A stretch of DNA of 64,000 nt from Ambrosia x helenae (GCA_030844895.1 CM061231.1:27661149-27725148); one strand, 5' to 3'; counted from the stretch's first letter, positions 1-11,534 are shown. Notes: generated by a model not told the origin, from the sequence alone. Made by a program: numbers and translations.

Positions 1-962
1 TTTGCAACGTCGGCCTCCCTGACGCGCAGCTGGTGATAACCGGACCTCAAATCGATCTTGGAATAATAACTAGAACCCTGAAGCTGGTCGAATAGATCAT
101 CAATACGTGGAAGAGGATAACGGTTCTTGACGGTCAATTTGTTCAGTTCTCTGTAGTCTACACACAATCGGAAACTTCCATCCTTCTTCTTAACAAATAA
201 GATCGGGGCTCCCCAAGGGGAAGAACTTGGTCGGATGAAACCCTTGTCCAAGAGTTCCTGTAACTGACTAGACAATTCCTGCATCTCGGGAGGTGCAAGA
301 CGGTAGGGGGCCCGAGCAATAGGAGCAGCCCCTGGTACAAGATCAATACCGAACTCGACTTGACGATGAGGAGGAAGACCAGATAAATCATCGGGAAAAA
401 CATCAGGAAACTCGCGTACCACCGGAATGTCGTCGATCTTCTTTTCATCACCAGAGGAAACAGATAAAAGCGCCAAAACGGCTGGATAACCCTTTCGAAG
501 ACACTTAAGGGCTTTCATGCTAGAGATGATGTTTAGCGGAACACCACCCTTGATACCGTCAGCTAACTCAATAATATACTTGGTCTCTAATGTTACGGGT
601 ACTACATCTAGCAGTCGACTAACATCCATGGATACAAAACTCTTGTCGGCACCAGAATCAAATAACACACTAACAGAACGATTATTGAGAAGAAACGTAC
701 CGGTGACTGTGTCAGGGTCCTGTCTAGCCTCAGCGGCTCCAATGACGAAGGCACGTGCATTTCTGCCGCCGCCCCCGTTGTTCCCATTACTGTTGTTTCC
801 ACCCTGCTTCAGTTTTGGGCAATCCTTCTTGTAATGCCCAGTATCGCCACAGTTGTAGCATCCTTGTTTTCCTGTATTCCCCTGAGTAGTCGGAGCTGAG
901 TTAGTAGTCGGGGCCTGGGTCGATGGAAGTGTAGCCCGACAATCTTTAGCATAGTGCCCTGT
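1..962 (-). pseudogene. Ty3/gypsy pol (protease and start of reverse transcriptase), cut by window edge
   Basis: This continues the gag frame below past an in-frame stop. Read from high to low coordinate it has the end of a broken zinc knuckle (TGHYAKDC), a second intact CCHC knuckle (CYNCGDTGHYKKDC, about 800-870), a retropepsin active site (LFDSGADKSFV, about 635-670), a linker, and the first part of a reverse transcriptase with KKDGSFRLCVDYRELN (about 145-200) and YYSKIDLRSGYHQL (about 25-65). These motifs are those of Ty3/gypsy polyproteins, with protease before RT. The window ends before the catalytic YxDD box, so RNase H and integrase must lie outside. Apart from the stop at 963-965 I see no break in the frame. 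The short ORFs overlapping it in other frames are shadows. It serves element replication only and has no host role. Confidence 0.93.
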
Positions 963-1996
963 TCACTGGCAGCGGTGACAACGGTTACTGTCGCAGTTCC
1001 CTTGGTGATGGCGTCCACACTTGTTGCATTTGGGCAGTTTTCCCGCATAACCACCCTGCTTGTTACCCGAAGAAGATGAACCCCCATTATCAAACCTTTT
1101 ACCCTGCTGTGCAGACCCAGATCCTTTCCCGTCATTTTCCCACTTGCGCTTGTTGTTCTCTGGAGCCTTAACAGTCGAACCTTTCGCAGGCAAAATACCT
1201 TCATTTACCTTTAAGTTGGTCATCCTATGGGCCGATCGAACTACCTCTGCATACGTAGGATGATTTCCCGCATCCACTAACCCTGCAATTTCCGGTACTA
1301 ATCCCGAGACATAGTGTTCGATCCTACGATATTCTGGCACATGCAGATCGGGACACAGCACTGCCAACTCATTCCGCCTCACAGTATACTTCTCAATTTC
1401 CGACCCAGTCATCTTGAGGTTCCACACCTCATGCTCCAGCTTCTGTACCTCTTCCCTCGGACAATACTCACGCTTCAGCAACTGCACAAAATTCTCCCAT
1501 GGCATAGCATATGCCTCCCCAATACCCATATTCTGGGTGATGCCATTCCACCATGTCAATGCCACGTCCTGAAATAACGCAGCAGCATACTTTACCCGAT
1601 CTTCTGGGAGACAGTTACACATCAGAAATACTGACTCCACTTTCTCCAACCACCTAAGCAAGCTCACCGCACCCTCAGTGCCAGAGAATTCCTGGGGCTT
1701 ACAGTCCCGAAACATCTTGTAGGTGCACATGGGTGGGGGTGGGTCAACAGGACCACCTGAAATGAAACGTATGAGAAACCACGAAATACGTAAACAAGGT
1801 TCACCAATGAGGCAAAAGAAAATGGATAAATCAACTTACCACCACCGTTGTGCCCTAACTGAAAGGCAGCTTGGAGCAAGTTGTTCAGATCAGCATGCGA
1901 TAGGTTAATACCTCCACCACGACCACCAGCACCACCGCGACCACCACCACGTCCACCATTGCGACCACCTCCACGTCCTCCTCGTACTCCAGACAT
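963..1996 (-). pseudogene. Ty3/gypsy gag, two exons with a probable 83-nt intron; stop in first zinc knuckle
   Basis: Capsid/nucleocapsid gene of the minus-strand gypsy element. The first exon (1996 to 1840) starts MSGVRGGRGGG and encodes an arginine/glycine-rich leader plus NLLQAAFQLGHNGGG. The second (1756 to 963) encodes a retrotransposon gag core (FSGTEGAVSLLRWLEKVESVF, then ALTWWNGI) and a cysteine-rich tail (CNKCGRHHQGNC, CHRCQ). The two blocks are in different frames. They join in frame if 1839-1757 is removed as a GT-AG intron, because exon 1 ends with one codon base and exon 2 begins with two. The tail ends at TGA (965-963) where a knuckle normally has an aromatic residue, consistent with TGG changed to TGA. 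This copy therefore probably cannot make full gag-pol. The alternative is that translation starts at the internal Met at 1730 without splicing. Confidence 0.85.
1757..1839 (-). other. Predicted intron inside gypsy gag
   Basis: On the minus strand the segment begins GTAAGT and ends in a T-rich tract followed by TTTCAG. Its removal leaves the frame intact (phase 1 plus 2 bases). Unspliced, the upstream frame runs on through non-gag sequence. At 83 nt it is a normal plant intron size. No transcript evidence was available. Confidence 0.65.
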
Positions 1997-2537
1997 GATT
2001 CTGGCAGAAAAGAACGAGAAAATTTAGTTTCGCAGTTAAAGATAACCACTAATGTTCACAAGATCAAAGCTAGATCCAATCCAGGACTATCCCCTCAAAC
2101 CCAGAGCTCACTAGGGCTTCCATGCATTTCGGTTTATGATTTTGTGTGCACCCAAAATGATAAACCGCTCTACATGGTCCTCCAAGTGTTCTCCTAGTTC
2201 AAAGTTCAAATCACCGAACATAGACTCTTAGCTACACACCGTAATACTACGGTAGTTTATGACAAGTGTTTCTATTGGAGTGCGAAAGGGAGATGTCCGA
2301 GCCTTGGACAAATCTCAAGAGCACACGAGTTACTCCAATAGACTACACTGCCTAGAAAACAAGTAATCCAACCTAAGATAGAACGGATGATGTAACGTAG
2401 AAAGACCAACGATTTAGAGACACCCCGACAAGACCATACGTAAACCACTATAACGTTTAGTACCATGTGATCGTCTAGTGTGTGCGACTCGGCTATAGAC
2501 TAGACTCTACATGCAGTCCTAGTTCACTATAACCATT
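1997..2537 (-). other. Gypsy 5' untranslated leader
   Basis: A non-coding stretch between the primer-binding site and the gag start on the minus strand. No convincing reading frame or repeat seen. The length (about 540 nt) is ordinary for a plant gypsy leader. Confidence 0.6.
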
Positions 2538-2550
2538 GGCTCTGATACCA
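2538..2550 (-). promoter_or_regulatory. Primer-binding site (initiator tRNA-Met)
   Basis: The minus strand reads TGGTATCAGAGCC, complementary to the 3' end of plant initiator tRNA-Met, three bases inside the LTR end at 2554. This fixes the orientation of the element and the inner border of its LTR. Confidence 0.9.
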
Positions 2551-2644
2551 ATCTGTCACACCCTCAAAATCCACTTGCGGAGTTTTACCGCGAGGCGCAT
2601 GACAAACCAGGATCCAAACCAACGATCACAATAAACAAGTCTAA

Positions 2645-3733
2645 ATGAATATAAATGCAATTTCAAAACATAGTTTAAAATCCCGTTTACAGCGGAAGCT
2701 TATTCAAAAACAGTATCTCAACAATGAAATAATAGTTCAACGTTCAAAAGACCATGCAACCCTAGTTAGACGCCGTGCAGACGCGTGCGCCCTAGTCCAG
2801 TCGTGCTACCTTAGCGACCTGAGAAAACATGTAAAAGTTTACGTCAGCACAAGAATGCTGGTGAGTTTACAGGTTTTGTATCCAAGTACCAAGTCCACCT
2901 GTCCATACTATAATAAATCGAAAACCAGTATACGCTAGCTAGGCGTACGTTTTGTTACTACCACGATTGGAAAACCATTACTAACTCGAATACCAGATGT
3001 TGTGCCCGAAAAGTACCAATTGTTCCTGTTGTTCCTGTTTGAGACAATATGCACTCGCCCGGCCCTCCAAGCCGACGAGCGGGGTTGGTCACTCCCAATA
3101 GCGCTATTCACATTTCCCCGTTGTGCAAACCCGCACATTCATGGTTCCCCCCGGGACTTCCAAAGATCGTGTAGTACACAATAGAAACCCATAGTATGAC
3201 AGTAGTTACCGAATAATCGTTTTAACACATGTTTTCTCCCCCGAAAGTATAAACCAGTTTAAAAGAGGGGCCGTAAACTCACCTTAAGTTGCGTTACTCC
3301 TTAACCCGAGTAAACCCAGCTGCTATGCTAGTCCCGTAAGCGGTGACCTAACATATGACAGTTACAAGTACTTAGACTAATAACCCGCAGGTTAATTAGT
3401 CCCTAGATGTCCAGACCATAACCAAGTTTGTTTGAAAACACCGTGACTGTTTAACTGACCCAAAGTACAAGACCCGACATCCCATTGGTGACCCGAGACT
3501 TCCCGTGTTATGTTTACGCTCTTAAACAGTCAATCATGCAATCACACTTAACGTACGTTAACGCACAACAAATTATAGCACATAGTTCACGTATCACCGA
3601 ATTACATCCAAACATATGTAACCAAGTTATCATATATGTTACGAGGTTCCTAGCATGTTACTACATATCAAATCGGGTCTCGGAATGCTAATTTACACTT
3701 ACAACAGTAGTACACGCGATTAGGAAACGTAAA
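2645..3733. other. Inner (R/U5 side) part of the gypsy LTR, no gene
   Basis: LTR sequence between the inner LTR end and the 30-bp array. Short frames occur on both strands, but none resembles a protein or has composition unlike its surroundings. Confidence 0.6.
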
Positions 3734-3736
3734 CTA

Positions 3737-3966
3737 GCAATTAGGACTGATTGCATATAAGTTCATGTGATTAGGGCTGATTGCATATAAGTTCATGTGA
3801 TTAGGGCTGATTGCATGTAAGTTCACGTGATCAGGGCTGATTGCATGTAAGTTCACGTGATCAGGGCTGATTGCATGTAAGTTCACGTGATCAGGGCTGA
3901 TTGCATGTAAGTTCACGTGATCAGGGCTGATCGCATGAAAACTCATGCGATTTGGCCCTGATTGCA
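3737..3966. repeat. 30-bp tandem repeat array inside the gypsy LTR
   Basis: About seven and a half head-to-tail copies of a 30-bp unit built around AGGGCTGATTGCAT and AAGTTCA(C/T)GTGAT. The first units carry CATATAAG and the later ones CATGTAAG, so the array grew in two stages. The unit length is a multiple of three, so the minus strand looks like an open frame with a ten-residue repeat; I treat that as an artefact. Confidence 0.9.
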
Positions 3967-4436
3967 TGTAAAACTGGCGATTAGCAATGCTAATCGCCTG
4001 TAACCTTGCTGTTCCAGTTTTTCGCGCGTTTAACGCTCCAAATCAGATCCAGAACGTGTGTAACTACCCAATATCATCCCAAACACTATCCTAAACATGT
4101 TTCAACCAAAATCCTCCGTTTAACCTCGTATAATCAGTCCTGCATGCAACCAAGTAATCCAAACACCATACACATAGCATGCAATCATCATACTAACATG
4201 CATAACAATAACCCTAATAATCAATTAATCAGATTTCTATCATCATACTATCAATATCAATTCTGATCTAACAAAATAACATATCAATCCATCATCATGA
4301 ATCATAAAAATCCTAGCTTTCTAATCATACACACCCATAACGCATGTATATTAGTTATAATCCGATTAACAACCCTTATTAATGATTTTCAGAAAGCTTT
4401 TTCGTTTAAGAACAGGTCTGGACCATTAGGGATTGA

Positions 4437-4441
4437 TTAAA
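4437..4441. other. Left target-site duplication TTAAA
   Basis: TTAAA directly before the LTR start at 4442 matches TTAAA at 11319-11323 directly after the last LTR. This is the 5-bp duplication expected from LTR-retrotransposon integration and marks the whole three-LTR array as one insertion. Confidence 0.85.
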
Positions 4442-5759
4442 TGTAACATCGCAAAATTTTCCCCAAAATTTTTATACATAAAAAGCCCTTATATATATAT
4501 ATTTTTTTTTATTACACCTTTATCATTAATATTATACAAATGTGTCTAAGTCTTTATTTATCCTAACTCACAACTTATATACATACATAAATGTATATAA
4601 ATAATAATAATAATAATATGATTCTAAATTCTTTTTTTTTTCAAATACAAGATTTTTTTTTTTTTAAATAAAGCCTTGAGTCAAATAGTCAAAGTCCTAG
4701 TCAAAGTCTTAGTCAAACAGTCAAAGTCTTAGTCAAATAGTCAATTCATCATAAAAACCTTACTTTATGGTGTTGACCAATTTTAATGGCTAATTGAATC
4801 CAAAACTAGTATAAAATCCCACCTATGACCCGTTATACTTTGCACCTCTAAATCGATTGTTTCAATCCGATTAAACTTTCCCTCATACCTTTCTTCTATA
4901 GTCTATTACTTCTACAATTGAAGCTTTGATTATAAGCTCTTGTAATTGGCGAATTGGAAGCTTGATATTCTTTCTTTTTCGTTTTCTTCAATTTGGACTA
5001 GCTACGTTGTTGAGTCTTTGGGATTCGCCTCGCATACATTCACAACACATTATTCTATTTTTTTTACGAGACATAGCATTTTGCTAAGGTGAGTTTTACA
5101 TAGCCCCTTTTCTATTTATCACCATTTTTGGGGTGAAACATGTTACAACATTATTCATGCAATTCAATCATCAATGTATCTATGTGTATTTTCTATGTTG
5201 CATTATGTCTTGAACATGACTAGGGTAAGCACAATTCTAGCATAAACATTCATCAGCCAAACGGTATACATTGATAGATCTATTGGACTGACAATCCCAC
5301 CCGGATACGTGCCTCCTACAAAGGTTGCGTGGGTGTTTGTTACTGCAATTTAAACGAGTGAACCATGAGCGTATGGGATGTACCACAATACAACAGTCAC
5401 AATGGTTGATTATGCACACGATTTACTTCTAGTATGTTTTCACATATGGACTAGATTGCCATGACACATGAATTGCACAACAATTTTATTCGATTATCAA
5501 AACCTATGTAATTCTCACCAACTTTTGTTGACCCAAAATATTTTCAACTTAACATGTTTCAGGTTCTACTTGCTTGAAGATTTGAATTAATGCTTGAAGA
5601 TGTGTGCATAGTTTTATTCAATTTGATGCACGAATTCTTGTAGAACAATTGTATGTAATTTATTTAAATCATATAATGAAATTTATTATTTACCATGAGC
5701 TACTGAACAATCATCAATACGTGACATCCGATGTTTCCGCCATCGGTTGGGGTGTTACA
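4442..5759 (+). repeat. First LTR of the tandem element
   Basis: 1,318 bp, starting TGTAACATCGC and ending GGTGTTACA. It contains an AT run, a T-rich tract and a GTCAAA-rich stretch near 4678-4745. It differs from the other two by one extra A near 4754 and one C fewer near 5728. The short frame at 5237-5419 (minus) recurs unchanged in all three LTRs and is not recognised as a protein. Confidence 0.92.
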
Positions 5760-5762
5760 GAT

Positions 5763-5775
5763 TGGTATCAGAGCC
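5763..5775 (+). promoter_or_regulatory. Primer-binding site, first internal region
   Basis: TGGTATCAGAGCC, three bases after the LTR end; complementary to initiator tRNA-Met. Confidence 0.9.
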
Positions 5776-6598
5776 ATGGTTATAGGGAATTAGGTTATTA
5801 GAAAAATAATCTAGTCTATAACCATAGGATTATAACCAGTATTTGCTTCTTTTACTTGCCATTCTCTATCTCCCTCCTACTTTTTATCCCTACTTTCATC
5901 CTTAAAAGAAGGTTGCTCTCCACCATTGGATCTACTCTTAGACTAATAGGACAAAATCCTCAGGTTTAGCCTGAACCACCTTGAGATCTCGTCAAAGTTC
6001 TAGATTTTAATAACGAACACGTGCAATCTGGAAGGGTGAACGCCTGTATTCTGAGTCTTCTGTCTAGGCTGGCATTGCGCATATATCCCAATCAGACGAG
6101 GGACCCGGATGCCTGCCTGGGAATTCTCGGGATGAGTGTTCACTTATAGGCTAAAGCATGTCTTCATATGTTATTAGAATTTAGAATCTTTGATAAGTCA
6201 ACGTTTTCGTTTATTCATTTTAATTAAATGAATAAATGATTACATTCCTTATATTACCTCATTGTCCTTCATTTAACCTATATCTTATTGAACATTCATT
6301 ACCCAAATCACTTCCGTAACCGATGCCCTAAACCAAACAGAGATCAAGATCCTCCAGCTACCTAACCGCAAGTCTCACCATTTGACTATTGGTTGCTTTT
6401 ATTCTATGTATTGACGCTATTTGATTCAAGTAATAAAATATGTGTCTGAGAGTTGTTACATGGTGCATGATTGTTTGAATGTGAACTAATTATATAAATC
6501 TATACAACTACAACTCATATACTGTGCTTGTTATACTTGCTTGCACAAACATGTTATCAATTTGCAACCTATGTGTATAATAAATGCTGCACTTAATA

Positions 6599-6778
6599 GA
6601 GGTCATCATGCCTTTTCAACAGTCGGGAGAGGCCCTACAACATGCTCCATTACTGGTGGAGGCTATCGAACCTACTCAACGATTGGTAGAGGTCATTATG
6701 CCTTTTCAACAGTCGGGAGAGGCCCTACAACCTATTCCACGACTGGTGGAGGCTATCGGACCTGCTCAACAATCGGTG
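6599..6778 (+). repeat. Six 30-bp repeats in a 90-bp higher-order period
   Basis: Six consecutive 30-bp units, each starting GAGG. Units 1 and 4, 2 and 5, and 3 and 6 are nearly the same, giving a 90-bp higher-order repeat. Two reading frames stay open through it: one gives decapeptides such as RGHHAFSTVG and RGPTTCSITG, the other EVIMPFQQSG and similar. An equivalent block lies at 9377-9556. Coding status is unknown. Confidence 0.85.
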
Positions 6779-7204
6779 GAGATATAGAAGGCGCAAAACT
6801 TTAATGTAAGGTAAATTGGTGATTGCGGTCCGGAACGTAATCATGAATTTACAGGTACGTTAAGGTAGTGTGAAATTCTATCAAGGTTTTCAGTAAATAA
6901 CCAATTATAAACTCTAGTTACCTGGTAGTTCATTTAGTTTTTCTATAGTCAATCAACTCATGCATTTCTTTTAGGGGTCCTAAAACTTAAGATTCTTATT
7001 CTCCTTGCTATTTCAGATGAACCTAATCCAACCCTTAAAACTCACACATATCAACTCTTACCCAAATTATTCGAAACAGTTTATTCTGTTACCTATAAAT
7101 TTATGTCATGCCTTAACTCGAAACTTCCCAAACCACCCTTGTCCTAATTTCTACCCAATCACCTTCAACCCTGTGTTTTCAATAAACTTCGGGACGAAGT
7201 TTCC

Positions 7205-7218
7205 AAAAGTAGGGGAGA
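7205..7218 (+). promoter_or_regulatory. Polypurine tract before second LTR
   Basis: AAAAGTAGGGGAGA immediately before the LTR start at 7220, the expected place for plus-strand DNA priming. The same tract is at 9983-9996 before the third LTR. Confidence 0.85.
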
Positions 7219-7219
7219 C

Positions 7220-8538
7220 TGTAACATCGCAAAATTTTCCCCAAAATTTTTATACATAAAAAGCCCTTATATATATATATATTTTTTTTATTACACCTTT
7301 ATCATTAATATTATACAAATGTGTCTAAGTCTTTATTTATCCTAACTCACAACTTATATACATACATAAATGTATATAAATAATAATAATAATAATATGA
7401 TTCTAAATTCTTTTTTTTTTCAAATACAAGATTTTTTTTTTTTTAAATAAAGCCTTGAGTCAAATAGTCAAAGTCCTAGTCAAAGTCTTAGTCAAACAGT
7501 CAAAGTCTTAGTCAAATAGTCAATTCATCATAAAACCTTACTTTATGGTGTTGACCAATTTTAATGGCTAATTGAATCCAAAACTAGTATAAAATCCCAC
7601 CTATGACCCGTTATACTTTGCACCTCTAAATCGATTGTTTCAATCCGATTAAACTTTCCCTCATACCTTTCTTCTATAGTCTATTACTTCTACAATTGAA
7701 GCTTTGATTATAAGCTCTTGTAATTGGCGAATTGGAAGCTTGATATTCTTTCTTTTTCGTTTTCTTCAATTTGGACTAGCTACGTTGTTGAGTCTTTGGG
7801 ATTCGCCTCGCATACATTCACAACACATTATTCTATTTTTTTTACGAGACATAGCATTTTGCTAAGGTGAGTTTTACATAGCCCCTTTTCTATTTATCAC
7901 CATTTTTGGGGTGAAACATGTTACAACATTATTCATGCAATTCAATCATCAATGTATCTATGTGTATTTTCTATGTTGCATTATGTCTTGAACATGACTA
8001 GGGTAAGCACAATTCTAGCATAAACATTCATCAGCCAAACGGTATACATTGATAGATCTATTGGACTGACAATCCCACCCGGATACGTGCCTCCTACAAA
8101 GGTTGCGTGGGTGTTTGTTACTGCAATTTAAACGAGTGAACCATGAGCGTATGGGATGTACCACAATACAACAGTCACAATGGTTGATTATGCACACGAT
8201 TTACTTCTAGTATGTTTTCACATATGGACTAGATTGCCATGACACATGAATTGCACAACAATTTTATTCGATTATCAAAACCTATGTAATTCTCACCAAC
8301 TTTTGTTGACCCAAAATATTTTCAACTTAACATGTTTCAGGTTCTACTTGCTTGAAGATTTGAATTAATGCTTGAAGATGTGTGCATAGTTTTATTCAAT
8401 TTGATGCACGAATTCTTGTAGAACAATTGTATGTAATTTATTTAAATCATATAATGAAATTTATTATTTACCATGAGCTACTGAACAATCATCAATACGT
8501 GACATCCCGATGTTTCCGCCATCGGTTGGGGTGTTACA
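7220..8538 (+). repeat. Second (middle) LTR of the tandem element
   Basis: 1,319 bp, with the same ends as the first LTR. It serves at once as the right LTR of one unit and the left LTR of the next. Confidence 0.92.
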
Positions 8539-9997
8539 GATTGGTATCAGAGCCATGGTTATAGGGAATTAGGTTATTAGAAAAATAATCTAGTCTATAA
8601 CCATAGGATTATAACCAGTATTTGCTTCTTTTACTTGCCATTCTCTATCTCCCTCCTACTTTTTATCCCTACTTTCATCCTTAAAAGAAGGTTGCTCTCC
8701 ACCATTGGATCTACTCTTAGACTAATAGGACAAAATCCTCAGGTTTAGCCTGAACCACCTTGAGATCTCGTCAAAGTTCTAGATTTTAATAACGAACACG
8801 TGCAATCTGGAAGGGTGAACGCCTGTATTCTGAGTCTTCTGTCTAGGCTGGCATTGCGCATATATCCCAATCAGACGAGGGACCCGGATGCCTGCCTGGG
8901 AATTCTCGGGATGAGTGTTCACTTATAGGCTAAAGCATGTCTTCATATGTTATTAGAATTTAGAATCTTTGATAAGTCAACGTTTTCGTTTATTCATTTT
9001 AATTAAATGAATAAATGATTACATTCCTTATATTACCTCATTGTCCTTCATTTAACCTATATCTTATTGAACATTCATTACCCAAATCACTTCCGTAACC
9101 GATGCCCTAAACCAAACAGAGATCAAGATCCTCCAGCTACCTAACCGCAAGTCTCACCATTTGACTATTGGTTGCTTTTATTCTATGTATTGACGCTATT
9201 TGATTCAAGTAATAAAATATGTGTCTGAGAGTTGTTACATGGTGCATGATTGTTTGAATGTGAACTAATTATATAAATCTATACAACTACAACTCATATA
9301 CTGTGCTTGTTATACTTGCTTGCACAAACATGTTATCAATTTGCAACCTATGTGTATAATAAATGCTGCACTTAATAGAGGTCATCATGCCTTTTCAACA
9401 GTCGGGAGAGGCCCTACAACATGCTCCATTACTGGTGGAGGCTATCGAACCTACTCAACGATTGGTAGAGGTCATTATGCCTTTTCAACAGTCGGGAGAG
9501 GCCCTACAACCTATTCCACGACTGGTGGAGGCTATCGGACCTGCTCAACAATCGGTGGGATATAGAAGGCGCAAAACTTTAATGTAAGGTAAATTGGTGA
9601 TTGCGGTCCGGAACGTAATCATGAATTTACAGGTACGTTAAGGTAGTGTGAAATTCTATCAAGGTTTTCAGTAAATAACCAATTATAAACTCTAGTTACC
9701 TGGTAGTTCATTTAGTTTTTCTATAGTCAATCAACTCATGCATTTCTTTTAGGGGTCCTAAAACTTAAGATTCTTATTCTCCTTGCTATTTCAGATGAAC
9801 CTAATCCAACCCTTAAAACTCACACATATCAACTCTTACCCAAATTATTCGAAACAGTTTATTCTGTTACCTATAAATTTATGTCATGCCTTAACTCGAA
9901 ACTTCCCAAACCACCCTTGTCCTAATTTCTACCCAATCACCTTCAACCCTGTGTTTTCAATAAACTTCGGGACGAAGTTTCCAAAAGTAGGGGAGAC
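8539..9997 (+). mobile_element. Second internal region of the tandem element, non-coding
   Basis: 1,459 bp, with its own primer site at 8542-8554 and purine tract at 9983-9996. It lacks one A compared with the first copy, at the end of the 30-bp repeat block (GGTGGGATATAG versus GGTGGAGATATAG). Otherwise I saw no difference by eye. Confidence 0.9.
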
Positions 9998-11318
9998 TGT
10001 AACATCGTAAAATTTTCCCCAAAATTTTTATACATAAAAAGCCCTTATATATATATATATTTTTTTTATTACACCTTTATCATTAATATTATACAAATGT
10101 GTCTAAGTCTTTATTTATCCTAACTCACAACTTATATACATACATAAATGTATATAAATAATAATAATAATAATATGATTCTAAATTCTTTTTTTTTTTT
10201 CAAATACAAGATTTTTTTTTTTTTAAATAAAGCCTTGAGTCAAATAGTCAAAGTCCTAGTCAAAGTCTTAGTCAAACAGTCAAAGTCTTAGTCAAATAGT
10301 CAATTCATCATAAAACCTTACTTTATGGTGTTGACCAATTTTAATGGCTAATTGAATCCAAAACTAGTATAAAATCCCACCTATGACCCGTTATACTTTG
10401 CACCTCTAAATCGATTGTTTCAATCCGATTAAACTTTCCCTCATACCTTTCTTCTATAGTCTATTACTTCTACAATTGAAGCTTTGATTATAAGCTCTTG
10501 TAATTGGCGAATTGGAAGCTTGATATTCTTTCTTTTTCGTTTTCTTCAATTTGGACTAGCTACGTTGTTGAGTCTTTGGGATTCGCCTCGCATACATTCA
10601 CAACACATTATTCTATTTTTTTTACGAGACATAGCATTTTGCTAAGGTGAGTTTTACATAGCCCCTTTTCTATTTATCACCATTTTTGGGGTGAAACATG
10701 TTACAACATTATTCATGCAATTCAATCATCAATGTATCTATGTGTATTTTCTATGTTGCATTATGTCTTGAACATGACTAGGGTAAGCACAATTCTAGCA
10801 TAAACATTCATCAGCCAAACGGTATACATTGATAGATCTATTGGACTGACAATCCCACCCGGATACGTGCCTCCTACAAAGGTTGCGTGGGTGTTTGTTA
10901 CTGCAATTTAAACGAGTGAACCATGAGCGTATGGGATGTACCACAATACAACAGTCACAATGGTTGATTATGCACACGATTTACTTCTAGTATGTTTTCA
11001 CATATGGACTAGATTGCCATGACACATGAATTGCACAACAATTTTATTCGATTATCAAAACCTATGTAATTCTCACCAACTTTTGTTGACCCAAAATATT
11101 TTCAACTTAACATGTTTCAGGTTCTACTTGCTTGAAGATTTGAATTAATGCTTGAAGATGTGTGCATAGTTTTATTCAATTTGATGCACGAATTCTTGTA
11201 GAACAATTGTATGTAATTTATTTAAATCATATAATGAAATTTATTATTTACCATGAGCTACTGAACAATCATCAATACGTGACATCCCGATGTTTCCGCC
11301 ATCGGTTGGGGTGTTACA
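9998..11318 (+). repeat. Third LTR of the tandem element
   Basis: 1,321 bp. It starts TGTAACATCGTA, a C-to-T change relative to the other two, has a slightly longer T run near 10189, and is followed by the right TTAAA at 11319-11323. Confidence 0.92.
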
Positions 11319-11534
11319 TTAAAAACGTTTGTAAAGATTTGTGGATGAAAACCAAACCTTGGGATTATGAAAGAATGATGAGTCAAGCTTGAAACCTTGT
11401 GTTTTGATCAAAAATCGCCTTCCAGAGGTTGTTTATGTGTTGGGGCGGGTTATGGGACGACTAGGGTTTGTATAATGAAGTTTATGAGGTCAAGTATGGT
11501 ATTTATAGTCGTTTTTAGTCGTCCAGCACGTAAC

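Larger units (their letters stand above)
5760..7219 (+). mobile_element. First internal region of the tandem element, non-coding
   Basis: 1,460 bp without gag or pol. It holds the primer site, a six-unit 30-bp repeat (6599-6778), a block with TTCGGGACGAAG near 7188-7199, and a purine tract at 7205-7218. Short frames at 6541-6804 and 7005-7259 repeat identically in the second copy but match no family I know. It looks like a deletion derivative that keeps only the signals needed for reverse transcription. Confidence 0.85.
4442..11318 (+). mobile_element. Non-autonomous three-LTR tandem retrotransposon
   Basis: A 6,877-bp insertion arranged LTR (4442-5759), internal (5760-7219), LTR (7220-8538), internal (8539-9997), LTR (9998-11318). 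The repeat period is exactly 2,778 bp twice over. Each internal region has an initiator tRNA-Met primer site just after the LTR and a purine-rich tract just before the next LTR, but no gag or pol. By eye the copies differ almost only in simple-run lengths: an A run near 4754, CC versus CCC near 5728, T runs, one C-to-T at the start of the third LTR, and one missing A in the second internal region. The insertion is therefore recent. The TTCGGGACGAAG block near the 3' end of each internal region recalls plant Tekay-like gypsy elements, which could supply enzymes; that is inference. Confidence 0.92.

Noticed and set aside
3737..3966. CRISPR-like array
   Set aside because: Units are contiguous without unique spacers, in a plant LTR.
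3734..3967. Ten-residue repeat protein (HAISPDHVNL repeated) on the minus strand
   Set aside because: It is the translation of a 30-bp tandem DNA repeat in an LTR; a unit divisible by three keeps any frame open.
5237..5419. 60-codon frame identical at 5237, 8015 and 10795
   Set aside because: Part of the three near-identical LTRs. Identity follows from recent duplication and not from coding constraint.
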